37,515 nucleotides of DNA. Origin: a virus. A program made the position numbers and the translations under genes. Every line of letters starts with the position of its first letter. Within the stretch, counting starts at the first letter, position 1. Under the pieces are notes generated by a model, which was given only the letters and a program-made list of their open reading frames with translations, was not told the origin of the DNA and made no database searches. This document shows positions 7,137 through 14,564 of this stretch, one piece after another. The stretch is from the IMG/VR virus record IMGVR_UViG_3300023171_000028, positions 1 to 37,515 of that record; one strand, given 5' to 3'.

Positions 7137-9164
7137 TCACTTGCGGTACGCGGGGCCGGTCCAGCCCTCCGCCGCGATGGGACAGCCTGCGGCCCACGGC
7201 TCTGTCTGAGCCATCAGCCGTTCCAGTTCTTTGAAGTTTCCACGACCGATAGGTGCTTCGGTCAGCAGCTCATCGTGGACACTCAATATTACACTATATC
7301 CATGCGCCTCGGCAACGAACATACCGCCAGCCATGATATCGCGCGCTGTAGCCTGCACGACGTTTTCGAAGATCAGACCGCCGTAGAGGTCCACCGGCAT
7401 CCACACGCGGCCCGGGCCAACCTCACCCCAGAAACGCACGCTCTTCTGCATCGAACCCCACGGGGTGCGGCGCTCCACGATGTGCGGCTTGTAGTATGCC
7501 AGCGTGCGCTTCTTCGACGGCAGCGCGATGCGCAGGAAGTCGTCGCGCACCATGAAGGCCAGTTTGCCGCCGGCAGCATAGAACAATTTGCCCGGCTCGC
7601 TCACTGCCGCAACGGCGGCGCGTTCAATCTCCTTCCACACCGCCACGATGTTGACGTTACGCTCGCGGTACAGGTCTACGATGCGCTTCGACTCGTGCAG
7701 TTCGATCACGATGCCGTCTTTCAGCGCGGTGTCGGCGAACTTCACGTGCCCCATGCCGAACAGGCAACCCAGCGTTACGCGCTTACCCATGTCGCGCCAC
7801 GGGCTACCCTTGCCCGCCGCTTGGATCGTCGCGATGGGCAGGCGGTAGATATCGGCCGCCATGAGCATGTACGCATCGGCGTTGCTCTTGTCGGCGTCAT
7901 TGGCGCGGAACGCAGCCAGCTGCCATTCCTCGCCGGCCAGCCACGCACCGACGCGGGCCTCAATGGCCGTGTAGTCGGCGGAGTGGAACTCGCACCCCGG
8001 CGAAGCGCGCAGGCAGGCGCGCAGCATCTGCGCCAGCACCTCCATGGGTGCATAGCTCAGGGCGATGTAATCCCACGCATGCCGCATCACCAGCTCGCGC
8101 CACACCTCCGGCTTGAACTTGCCGCCCAGCGCCTTGCTGCGCGCCGGGAAGTTCTGCGGCTGCACCAGCTTGCCCGCCCAGCGGCCGGTGCCCGCGCCGT
8201 GGTACAGCAGCAGACCGCGCATGCGGTCGTCTGCGGGGTGCGCGCAAGCGAACATGGCATCCACCTTGGCAAGCGAGGACTGCCCCGCATCAGCGCGCAG
8301 CTGGAGCGCAGCGCGCACGTTCGCGGTGAGGTTCGGGTCTTCCAGCATCACGCGGATGGCTTCCTTCGCCACGCTGTCGGTCGGCACTCCATTGTCGTTG
8401 GCGAACGCACGCAGCGCGGCGGTGTTGGTTACCTTGTCCACCACTCCGCCGGTCAGCCGCTGCATTTCCTTGTCCGCGTCGCCGCGCACGCGATCAGCCA
8501 TCTTGCTGATCGCCATGGCAAGCGGTCGATCCAGCAGCACGCCGCGATCATTGATGCGCTGGTCCAGTCGGTATACCTCCAGCTCGCCCGGCGGCAGGTC
8601 GCGGACGCGGCGCTTCACCGACATTTCGGTGCGCACGTCCTGCTTGCAGTAGCCGAACAGCCGTTCTTTGCGCTCTTCGTCTTCCCACCACAGCAGCGCG
8701 CCCGGCTCTTCGGTCTTGCGCGGCTTGCGCGGCTTCGCCATCTGCATCATCAGTCGGTGGCCGGCCATGTCTTTCTGCTCGACCACCTTCAGCACCTTGG
8801 CGGTGTTGTCCAGCCCACGCGGCAGACCGCACGCAGCGGCCTCGGCGGCGGTACAGCGCCAACGGCTCAAATCAATCTCGGGGAACTTGCGCTTGCGGTG
8901 CATCTGCGCGGCCCACATGATCCGTTCGAACTGCGCATTCCACGCGCGGAACGTCACGTCGGGGTTCTTCGCCAGCTCGCGCAGAATGTACTCCACGTCA
9001 TAGCGGTCATCGGGCGTCCACAGCAGCACGTCGTCCAGCTCGGGCACGTAGAATGCCGCGCACCACAGGTCGGTCGTCTCGTGGTCGGCGTAGGGGTACA
9101 CGCCAGAGTCGCCCAGCTCGACGGCGCTACGGCTTTCAAAGTCTAGGCTGACTTCATTGGTCAT
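7137..9164 (-). CDS. Family A DNA polymerase with 3'-5' exonuclease
   Basis: The replicative polymerase, 675 residues. The N-terminal exonuclease shows motif I DFES (D8, E10), motif II NAQFE (76-80, Glu where Asp is usual) and motif III YCKQD (172-176). The polymerase domain has the TGR motif (326-328), motif A SADYTAIEAR with D397 and E402, the O-helix RDMGKRVTLGCLFG (R457, K461) and motif C VHDE (629-632). The O-helix position that discriminates dideoxynucleotides in E. coli Pol I (Phe762) aligns by hand to L465, which I think is normal for this phage clade. There is no 5' nuclease domain. The start has GGAGAG upstream, and that site follows a strong hairpin at 9181-9204. The primase-helicase follows directly. 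Confidence 0.97.
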   Translation of the reverse strand: MTNEVSLDFESRSAVELGDSGVYPYADHETTDLWCAAFYVPELDDVLLWTPDDRYDVEYILRELAKNPDVTFRAWNAQFERIMWAAQMHRKRKFPEIDLSRWRCTAAEAAACGLPRGLDNTAKVLKVVEQKDMAGHRLMMQMAKPRKPRKTEEPGALLWWEDEERKERLFGYCKQDVRTEMSVKRRVRDLPPGELEVYRLDQRINDRGVLLDRPLAMAISKMADRVRGDADKEMQRLTGGVVDKVTNTAALRAFANDNGVPTDSVAKEAIRVMLEDPNLTANVRAALQLRADAGQSSLAKVDAMFACAHPADDRMRGLLLYHGAGTGRWAGKLVQPQNFPARSKALGGKFKPEVWRELVMRHAWDYIALSYAPMEVLAQMLRACLRASPGCEFHSADYTAIEARVGAWLAGEEWQLAAFRANDADKSNADAYMLMAADIYRLPIATIQAAGKGSPWRDMGKRVTLGCLFGMGHVKFADTALKDGIVIELHESKRIVDLYRERNVNIVAVWKEIERAAVAAVSEPGKLFYAAGGKLAFMVRDDFLRIALPSKKRTLAYYKPHIVERRTPWGSMQKSVRFWGEVGPGRVWMPVDLYGGLIFENVVQATARDIMAGGMFVAEAHGYSVILSVHDELLTEAPIGRGNFKELERLMAQTEPWAAGCPIAAEGWTGPAYRK

Positions 9165-9180
9165 GCGACTCTCCGAAGAA

Positions 9181-9204
9181 GTGGGGCCGCCGAAGCGGCC
9201 CCAC
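9181..9204 (-). terminator. UUCG-tetraloop hairpin upstream of the polymerase gene (attenuator candidate)
   Basis: On the minus strand GTGGGGCCGC and GCGGCCCCAC form a perfect ten-pair stem around a C(UUCG)G tetraloop. TTCTTC follows, leading straight into the GGAGAG ribosome site of the polymerase gene. The U-tract is short, so it is more likely a partial terminator or RNA-stability element than a full stop, because essential genes lie downstream. Confidence 0.7.
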
Positions 9205-9209
9205 GGTGG

Positions 9210-9503
9210 TTACAGCACGCTGCGGGCTTTCAGGTCTTCAATGACCCGGCGGATATCCCGAATCGCGTCATCCTGCGAGGCAAGACGGCGCAGCAGCGGG
9301 GCGTCGTAACCGGGCCTCGGGCTGGCATTCTCCCCGGTATCCTGCGGGTCGCGCAGGGCCGAATTGAACACGCGATACAAGTCGGTCACTTCCGTGTGCA
9401 GCACGCCCAGCTGCGAGTCGATCTGATCCAGCAGGCTCTGCGTTACCGAATAGTCCGAATCGACCACAGCGACAGTGGCGGACGTTCCCGACAACGACTT
9501 CAC
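9210..9503 (-). CDS. Hypothetical helical protein (about 97 aa)
   Basis: I do not recognise a family. Coding is supported by its fit between the SSB and polymerase genes and by its amphipathic character: residues 20-50 (VTQSLLDQIDSQLGVLHTEV) and 75-97 (LASQDDAIRDIRRVIEDLKA) look like two coiled-coil helices joined by a Pro/Gly-rich link. The best start I can find is GTG at 9503, 26 bases after the SSB stop, but the ribosome site (GGCGGCAGC) is poor and a GCCGGC hairpin lies just upstream. A TTG or a GTG at 9467 are alternatives. It may be expressed mainly by reinitiation after the SSB gene. Confidence 0.75.
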   Translation of the reverse strand: MKSLSGTSATVAVVDSDYSVTQSLLDQIDSQLGVLHTEVTDLYRVFNSALRDPQDTGENASPRPGYDAPLLRRLASQDDAIRDIRRVIEDLKARSVL

Positions 9504-9529
9504 GTCGCTGCCGCCGGCATACGGCCGGC

Positions 9530-10117
9530 TCACAGGATATCGTCCATTTCTTCGCCGCTGATGCCAGCTGCGGCGGCCGCGTTCTGATCGGCTTCGAACT
9601 CTTCGCTCGCCGCGACGCGGTTGTCCAGACGCTCGCCCTTGCCCACGACCTGCACGTTGCCCAAGCCCATGGCGATACCGCCGCCCTGCTGCTTGTAGTA
9701 GTACGGCCGCACGCTGGCCTTGACGCGCAGGCCCGGGTAGATTTCGCCCGTGTACTGCGCCGGCTTGCCGTCCGCGCCCGGGGCGAGGCCCACGATGCCC
9801 GGCTTGTTCTTCGTCTTGCAGCTGAAGAACTCGCTGCCCTCGGGGTAGCCCTTCTTCTTCGCGTCCTTGCGGAACGGGTTTTTCAGTTCGTTGTCCTTGA
9901 ACATCTGCACCACGTCCGCGCCCGGGAACTGCTGCTTCGCCGCTTCGATCACGGCGGCCTTCATGGCCTTCAGGTCGCTGCCCGGCAGGAACACGAGGGT
10001 GCAGCTGTACCACGGGCCGCCGCCGTTGTCGTCGGGCTTCGGCGTATCGAACTGCGGGTAGCTCACGATGGCTTCCGGGGTGATGACCTTGATATCTTTC
10101 TTGTTGGCATTCGCCAT
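9530..10117 (-). CDS. ssDNA-binding protein (DUF2815 family)
   Basis: A 195-residue protein of the DUF2815 family, regarded as an OB-fold ssDNA-binding protein analogous to T7 gp2.5. Recognisable elements are the N-terminal strand (VSYPQFDTPKP), the WYSCTLVFLPG strand, the KNPFRKDAKKKGYPEG region, a YPGLRVKASVRPYYY strand and a GIAMGLGNVQVVGKGERLDN segment. The C-terminus is acidic and ends EEMDDIL, as in SSBs that recruit partners through their last residues. It would coat ssDNA at the fork and in recombination. GGAGAAACAGCA precedes the ATG. The gene follows the DUF2800 nuclease, the usual DUF2800-DUF2815 pairing in phages. Confidence 0.95.
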   Translation of the reverse strand: MANANKKDIKVITPEAIVSYPQFDTPKPDDNGGGPWYSCTLVFLPGSDLKAMKAAVIEAAKQQFPGADVVQMFKDNELKNPFRKDAKKKGYPEGSEFFSCKTKNKPGIVGLAPGADGKPAQYTGEIYPGLRVKASVRPYYYKQQGGGIAMGLGNVQVVGKGERLDNRVAASEEFEADQNAAAAAGISGEEMDDIL

Positions 10118-10132
10118 TGCTGTTTCTCCGGT

Positions 10133-11314
10133 TTAGATGAAGTCGTCTGCGGGATTGAAGCTGACGCCGGGTCGGGCATCAGTGTCACGCACGAGGTTGT
10201 AGCCACTTGATACGGATGCGGTCAGGTTCGCTTCGGCAAATGCTTTCTTGCCGACGACCTTTTCCATCTGGGCGGGGGACAGAAGCGACGGCTGTTCGTA
10301 CAGCATCTTTTTGTCGGCTACCTTCGGCCCCAGCTTTTCGATTACCTCTTCCTCCTTTGCGGCGTAGACGCGACTTGCGCGCTTCGGCACCAGCTTGTGA
10401 CCGGGCACCGTGCGGCCGGCCATCGCTTCCGCATGCAGGTACGCCCGCACGCCTTTGATCCAGTCATCCAGCAGCGTCGCCTTGTCGATCAGCGTCAAAA
10501 TCTGATCCATCGTCAGCTGTGCCGCCGGCACCATGGCGAACTCATCCTTCGCCACTTCCATTGCTCCCTCGGCGAACGTGGGGCAGGTCGCCTTTGCCTT
10601 GCACCAGTCACACCACGACCCTGCGGTACGCTTCTGCGGCTCATCGCGGACACGTTCGGCCGCTTCAATGGCCTCCTGCATGAAATCCAGCATGTCCACG
10701 GCGGTGTAGCTCGCAGATTTGATCGCCTGCTCACCGACGCGCGGCTGCACGATGGTGACGACGACATGCTCCACGTTGAAGCGGTCGTTGAAGGTGGCCC
10801 ACGACGCGAGGCCGTAGATGCGCAGTTGCAGATTGCCCTCCGCATCGACCGCTTTGCCCGCGCCGTACTTCAGGTCGATCACGTGCAGCGTTTTGGTCTT
10901 GGGGTCGTAGACCACGAAGTCGCTCGTGCCCCAGACCCCGGCCAGAATCGGGTCTACCGATGCCAGCCCTACGCGCTGCTCGACCAGTGTCACCGCGCCC
11001 ATGACGCTACCCACGGAGCGGCAGTAGTCGGTGTAGACCTTGACGTTCGCCGCCATGTCGTGATCGACGGTAAAGCTCTGCACCTGTTCGGTGCCATCCT
11101 TGTCGCGGTACGGCACGTCGAAGACGCGGCCGATGTACTTGTCCGGGGAAAGCCCGGTGGTCAGGGAAAGCTCACCCAGTGAGTGAGCGGCGGTGCCTTC
11201 GCGGGCGTACACGTTGGAGTCGTCGGGCATTCCGGCCTGTGCTGCCACAGAGCCGGAACATTCGAACCAACGATACGCCGCGCTCGGGCTGAGTTTGGCG
11301 TGTTGGTCGGGCAC
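10133..11314 (-). CDS. PD-(D/E)XK nuclease with Fe-S cluster (DUF2800, Cas4/AddB-like)
   Basis: A 393-residue DUF2800 protein. The nuclease core includes H44, GTSDFVV (D132), VIDLKYG (D147, K149) and QLRIY (Q163, Y167), the RecB-type QxxxY signature. Cys at about 19 plus C235, C238 and C244 (C-x2-C-x5-C) reproduce the split four-cysteine [4Fe-4S] arrangement of AddB and Cas4 nucleases. It probably resects or processes DNA ends in recombination-linked replication with the neighbouring SSB, SNF2 helicase and RuvC-like enzyme. Translation starts at GTG 11314 behind GGAGGTAAGAG. The C-terminus is PADDFI, resembling the tail of the SSB next door. The cluster is inferred from cysteine spacing. Confidence 0.94.
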   Translation of the reverse strand: MPDQHAKLSPSAAYRWFECSGSVAAQAGMPDDSNVYAREGTAAHSLGELSLTTGLSPDKYIGRVFDVPYRDKDGTEQVQSFTVDHDMAANVKVYTDYCRSVGSVMGAVTLVEQRVGLASVDPILAGVWGTSDFVVYDPKTKTLHVIDLKYGAGKAVDAEGNLQLRIYGLASWATFNDRFNVEHVVVTIVQPRVGEQAIKSASYTAVDMLDFMQEAIEAAERVRDEPQKRTAGSWCDWCKAKATCPTFAEGAMEVAKDEFAMVPAAQLTMDQILTLIDKATLLDDWIKGVRAYLHAEAMAGRTVPGHKLVPKRASRVYAAKEEEVIEKLGPKVADKKMLYEQPSLLSPAQMEKVVGKKAFAEANLTASVSSGYNLVRDTDARPGVSFNPADDFI

Positions 11315-11317
11315 CTC

Positions 11318-11509
11318 TTACCTCCGTTTGGCGACGACTGCCAGAATGGCCGCGAAGATCAGGAGCGCCAGCAGCAGGCCGCCCCACAGCGGCGCGGTGA
11401 CAAGCCACCAGCTCCATGCGATGACGCCGGTCAGCTTCAGCACGAGGAACACGAGGAACAGAATCGGCAGCAGGGGGAATGATGCGGTGGCGGTTGAGTT
11501 GCTTGCCAT
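11318..11509 (-). CDS. Small two-helix membrane protein
   Basis: The protein has 63 residues and is almost entirely hydrophobic: residues 11-33 (FPLLPILFLVFLVLKLTGVI), a WSWW aromatic belt, then 38-58 (TAPLWGGLLLALLIFAAI) and a KRR end. The KLTGVIAWSWW-VTAPLWGG core is widespread in phage small membrane proteins, sometimes labelled transmembrane Fragile-X-F protein, with no known function. AGGAG lies eight bases before the ATG. Its place inside a replication operon could mean membrane attachment of replication or a host-interaction role, both unproven. Confidence 0.92.
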   Translation of the reverse strand: MASNSTATASFPLLPILFLVFLVLKLTGVIAWSWWLVTAPLWGGLLLALLIFAAILAVVAKRR

Positions 11510-11521
11510 AGCTTTGGCTCC

Positions 11522-12139
11522 TTACAGGATATCGGCGGGGTCTTCGTCGGTTGCTTCTTCGTCGGCCGGCGCGATCAGCGCGGTGGCTTCCTTGATGAAC
11601 GATTCGAACTGCGAGGGGTCCAGCTCGCCGGCACGCTTCACCTTGAAGACGGTCAGCAGCGCTTTCGCCGCAGCGAGGCCCTTGACGTTCGCCACCTCGG
11701 TGATCGCGGCGGCGGCGTCTTCGGCGGTCGCCTTCACCAGCGGCTGCTGCTTGGCGTCACCCTTGGCGCTTTCGACCTTGGTTTCCGGGGTTACGGCGTC
11801 ATCCTTGGCGCTTTCCGCCGCCGCAGCTGCGGCTTCCTTTTCGGCCTTCGTCTGGCGCGGCTTGCGGGCCGGCTTGTCCACAGCGGCCGGCGGTGCGGTG
11901 TTGACGACCGGCGTCTTTTCGGCGGTGTCGGCGTTCGCCGTCTCACCATTCGGCTCACCGGTTTCCGCAATCGGCTCATCGCTGACCGGCGGTTCGGGCG
12001 CGACGGCCTGCTGCGGTGCGCCGAGCTGGCCGATGCTGTGCATGTAGGTCAGCGCGCCGTGCAGTTCGTTCACGTTGTCGGCTTCGATGTTCAGGACGCC
12101 GCCGCTGTTGAGGTTGGTCGATACGTGGAGCTTCAGCAT
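11522..12139 (-). CDS. Linker-rich acidic-tailed protein of the replication module
   Basis: The 205-residue protein has three parts. A short N-terminal domain (about 1-40, LKLHVSTNLNSGGVLNIEADNVNELHGALTYM, quoted only as a landmark region) looks beta-alpha. A low-complexity Ala/Pro/Glu/Lys linker spans about 42-130. A C-terminal helical domain spans about 137-190, with NVKGLAAAKALLTVF and ELDPSQFESFIKEATALI. It ends DEDPADIL, similar to the last residues of the SSB, DUF2800 nuclease and primase. I do not know its function. The layout of two small domains on a flexible tether suits a scaffold or a loading factor. GGAGAATAACC precedes the ATG, and the SNF2 gene ends two bases upstream. Confidence 0.9.
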   Translation of the reverse strand: MLKLHVSTNLNSGGVLNIEADNVNELHGALTYMHSIGQLGAPQQAVAPEPPVSDEPIAETGEPNGETANADTAEKTPVVNTAPPAAVDKPARKPRQTKAEKEAAAAAAESAKDDAVTPETKVESAKGDAKQQPLVKATAEDAAAAITEVANVKGLAAAKALLTVFKVKRAGELDPSQFESFIKEATALIAPADEEATDEDPADIL

Positions 12140-12141
12140 GG

Positions 12142-13464
12142 TTATTCTCCGTAGATTTCGAGTAGGGCTTTAGCCTTCCGGCTAAGAACGGTTTGGCGCG
12201 CGTCGTCTAGGGAACCGGCGAGCGCGAAGTTACGCACGAACACGGGGTGCAGCTGGCCGATGCGGTGCGCGCGCTTGGCCGCTTGAACGTTTACGTCCGG
12301 CGTCCATGCCAGTTCCAGAAAGGCTACCTGCGTTGCCGCGTGCAGGGTGATCGTGTGGTAGCCGGCGTCCAGCTGCACGAGGATGACGCGGTGTTCCGGC
12401 TTGCGCTGGAATGCGTCGATGTTGCGTTGCCGCTCCGCGTCGCTCTGGCCGCCCCGGATATGCACCGGGTCAAACGCTGCCAGCTCCTTCGCCATCGTGT
12501 CCAGCGCCGACAGATGCCGGCCAAAGACCACGATCTTGTCGTAGGCACCGTCGCCAAGTTCATCGGCGATGAGCCGGCCCACCGCTTTGGCTTTCAGCTC
12601 GGCGGTGAGCCGCGCGACTGTCGCCATGACGATGGGGTCTTCGTCAATGTATAGCTCCTGCGTCTCATCAGCTGCGGCGGCTTCGTACACCCGGCGCAGT
12701 GCGTCCACCTCCGGCGACGCTTCCAGTTTCTCCAGCTCCCGGCCGATAGGCCCAGCGTCCACCACGTAGGTGGGCATCCAGTGAATCGGCGGTAGCTCAA
12801 TGCCGGCTTGCTCCACGGTCCGGCGAAGCATGATCTGCTTCAGCGTGGCTCGCACTTCGTTGAGGTGCAGCGGATTGTTGCCGGTGATCTTGATAGAGCC
12901 ATTGGGTGCCGGTTGCCATTTGGCGTACCGGTTCGCGAACGCAAAGTGGTTGAAGGGGTCGCCAATCTCATCGGTCGGCAACAGCTCGGGGAACAGTGCG
13001 CGCAGATGCGTCCACAGCTCTGTAACGTTGTTGGGCATGAGCGTGCCTGTCAGCAGCCATACCCGCTTGGGGATCATCGCCAGTCCGTTGCCCTTGATGT
13101 AGCGGCCATAGACCTGCTGCGTGCGCTTGGCATCCTTGCTCTTCAGATAATGGGCCTCATCGCAGATGAGGGTGTCGGGTCGGAAGGCGCGAAGCTCGTC
13201 GCGGGCTTTCTTGCTGACGGCGATGCGGTCATAGGATTCGACGTACAGCTCAAACCCCCACAGCGACCACTTCGCCACCTCGCGTTGCCAGTTGATCCGG
13301 CCGATGGCTGGGCAGATGACCGCGACTCGGCGCGCCCGCACAAGGTCGCACGCCTGAATCGCCTGTATCGTCTTGCCCAGCCCCATCACGTCGGCGAGGA
13401 TTGCCCGGCGCATGCCTGCCAACCACTTCGCGCCGACGACCTGAAAAGGCATCGGCTTGTCCAC
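12142..13464 (-). CDS. SNF2-family helicase/translocase
   Basis: A 440-residue superfamily 2 ATPase. Motif I is DVMGLGKT (25-32), motif II DEAH (102-105), motif III LLTGT (137-141), and the C-terminal lobe has a VVFGRH strand, an HIRGG segment and the motif VI region QAAKRAHRIGQ. The domain is minimal, starting right at the Q-motif-like PFQVVG element, as in other phage SNF2 proteins. It probably remodels DNA-protein complexes or branch structures during recombination-linked replication. Start codon is GTG 13464, six bases after GGAG. It is sandwiched between a hypothetical gene four bases upstream and the acidic-tailed protein. Confidence 0.96.
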   Translation of the reverse strand: MDKPMPFQVVGAKWLAGMRRAILADVMGLGKTIQAIQACDLVRARRVAVICPAIGRINWQREVAKWSLWGFELYVESYDRIAVSKKARDELRAFRPDTLICDEAHYLKSKDAKRTQQVYGRYIKGNGLAMIPKRVWLLTGTLMPNNVTELWTHLRALFPELLPTDEIGDPFNHFAFANRYAKWQPAPNGSIKITGNNPLHLNEVRATLKQIMLRRTVEQAGIELPPIHWMPTYVVDAGPIGRELEKLEASPEVDALRRVYEAAAADETQELYIDEDPIVMATVARLTAELKAKAVGRLIADELGDGAYDKIVVFGRHLSALDTMAKELAAFDPVHIRGGQSDAERQRNIDAFQRKPEHRVILVQLDAGYHTITLHAATQVAFLELAWTPDVNVQAAKRAHRIGQLHPVFVRNFALAGSLDDARQTVLSRKAKALLEIYGE

Positions 13465-13467
13465 GGG

Positions 13468-13773
13468 TTACTCCGCGTCGGGGGCGGCCGGGTCGGCAAC
13501 GAACTCGTTCGCGGCGGCCTTGACTTCCTGCGGCCGGTTCTTCAGCGCTTCGGCTTCGGCCTTGCGTTCGGCTTCCTCTGCTGCTTCGCGGGCGAGGCGG
13601 TTCTGCTCGCGCTGCTCGGTCACGTCGAGGATACGGTAGTTGCTGGCCGATTCGATATCGTCGGCGGTCAGCGTGCCGTTGTCGATCAGGGCGCGGATCA
13701 CGGCGACGGGGGTCAGGCGATATTCGATATCCGGAATCTCGTTACCTTCGGCGTCTTCGAAAATGCGGGTCAT
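13468..13773 (-). CDS. Hypothetical charged coiled-coil protein (101 aa)
   Basis: I do not recognise a family. Residues 1-45 look like a small alpha/beta domain (IEYRLTPVAVIRALIDNGTLTADDIE), and about 50-85 form a continuous highly charged helix (EQREQNRLAREAAEEAERKAEA) likely to be a coiled coil. It ends in an Ala/Pro/Asp-rich tail. The ATG sits in an ATGA overlap with the RuvC-like gene, so the two are probably made together, which hints at a partnership. It has no membrane or export signal. Confidence 0.88.
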   Translation of the reverse strand: MTRIFEDAEGNEIPDIEYRLTPVAVIRALIDNGTLTADDIESASNYRILDVTEQREQNRLAREAAEEAERKAEAEALKNRPQEVKAAANEFVADPAAPDAE

Positions 13774-14270
13774 GTGATAGCTCCTAGTTGGATGGCGGTT
13801 GCGTAAGCGATGAGGGCGGCGTCTGCGCGGCCCGAGTCTTTCACGCGCTTGAACTGGTGCGCGTTGTTGGGGAACAGCACCATTGCCCGGTTGCGGGCGT
13901 TGGTCTTGATTTCAGCGCCGCCCTTGACGCGGGCGAGCGGTTGCCACTGCTGCGGGCGCAACGTCATCAGCTTGTCGCTGACGCATGCCAGTACGCCCTC
14001 TACGATGCCGGTAGCTCGGCCGAACGCGAACATGCTGCTCGTGCCCTGCCCTGACATAGCCCCGACTTTCTCGACACAGGCCACGTCAATCACGCCGGCC
14101 ACCAGTGTCATCGTGCGGGCCAGCGCCATGGCGTCTACCCGCGTCTTCTTCTTTCCCCGGCTCTGCTGCTCGACGTAGGTCGGCATGTCGATCAGCTCCA
14201 GCGTGCGGCGCTCCGTGTCGAAGATCGCCACCGCTCCCGTCGCGCCGGGATCAACCCCGGCGACAATCAT
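13770..14270 (-). CDS. RuvC-like Holliday junction resolvase
   Basis: A 166-residue RNase H-fold nuclease of RuvC type. The first acidic residue is D7 in AGVDPGATGAVAIFD, the second is E67 in ACVEKV followed by GQGTSSMFAFGRATG, and the last acidic residues are in KDSGRADAALIA (D145 and D150). These are the RuvC catalytic positions. It would resolve branched intermediates before packaging, working with the SNF2 helicase and DUF2800 nuclease in the same operon. The length fits bacterial RuvC (about 170). ATGA overlaps join it to both the upstream HTH gene and the downstream gene. Confidence 0.94.
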   Translation of the reverse strand: MIVAGVDPGATGAVAIFDTERRTLELIDMPTYVEQQSRGKKKTRVDAMALARTMTLVAGVIDVACVEKVGAMSGQGTSSMFAFGRATGIVEGVLACVSDKLMTLRPQQWQPLARVKGGAEIKTNARNRAMVLFPNNAHQFKRVKDSGRADAALIAYATAIQLGAIT

Positions 14271-14473
14271 TTGCTGTGCCGGTCAGCCAGCAGCGCGTAC
14301 AGCGCATCCTCCAGCTTCTTCAGCCCCGACAGGCGCGGTTCGTAAGTCTGGGAGCGCCACCGGGATACCTGCGCTTGACTCACCTTCGCCTGCTTGCACA
14401 CTTGCGCCATGCTGAAGCCTGACGCGCCGATCCGGTTTTCCAAATCGGCCAGTACCTTGAACGCACTGTCCAT
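14267..14473 (-). CDS. Small helix-turn-helix regulator (Cro/XRE-like)
   Basis: The 68-residue protein contains a helix-turn-helix at about residues 20-45: SMAQVCKQAKVSQAQVSRWRSQT, a scan of which shows the Ala and Val/Ser positions of the XRE family, followed by an SGLKKLEDALYALL helix. At this size it is essentially only a DNA-binding domain, like Cro proteins. It is the first gene of the minus-strand replication operon and probably regulates it. The ATG at 14473 has GGAGA eight bases upstream, yet lies two bases after the -10 box of the best promoter, so either transcription starts further upstream or a later start (TTG codon 11 or ATG codon 22) is used. ATGA overlap links it to the RuvC-like gene. 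Confidence 0.88.
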   Translation of the reverse strand: MDSAFKVLADLENRIGASGFSMAQVCKQAKVSQAQVSRWRSQTYEPRLSGLKKLEDALYALLADRHSK

Positions 14474-14475
14474 CT

Positions 14476-14504
14476 ATCATATCTCCACTAGAGGGGATCG
14501 TCAA
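14476..14504 (-). promoter_or_regulatory. Sigma70-type promoter of the replication operon
   Basis: On the minus strand, TTGACG (14499-14504) and TATGAT (14476-14481) are separated by exactly 17 bases, a near-consensus pair. It lies directly ahead of the HTH-RuvC-SNF2 operon and just beyond the terminator that ends the virion operon. Confidence 0.8.
14481..14498. promoter_or_regulatory. Candidate operator palindrome within the promoter spacer
   Basis: ATCTCCACTAGAGGGGAT is an 18-base imperfect palindrome centred on CTAG, with seven of nine base pairs symmetric. It fills the spacer between the -35 and -10 boxes. A dimer of the adjacent HTH protein bound here would block RNA polymerase. Binding is inferred from symmetry and position only. 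Confidence 0.55.
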
Positions 14505-14523
14505 CACCCCGGACCAAAGGAAA

Positions 14524-14558
14524 GGGATACGTTGCGATCCGAAGAGGCAACGTATCCC
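14524..14558 (-). terminator. Intrinsic terminator closing the virion operon
   Basis: GGGATACGTTGC and GCAACGTATCCC form a perfect twelve-pair stem with an eleven-base loop. On the minus strand it is followed by TTTCCTTT. It lies just after the last virion gene and before the replication-operon promoter, separating late from early transcription. Confidence 0.85.
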
Positions 14559-14564
14559 TAGCGG

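Noticed and set aside
7128-9146. A plus-strand frame of 672 codons opposite the DNA polymerase gene
   Set aside because: The opposite strand has every polymerase and exonuclease motif; this frame has none and is His/Arg/Leu-biased.
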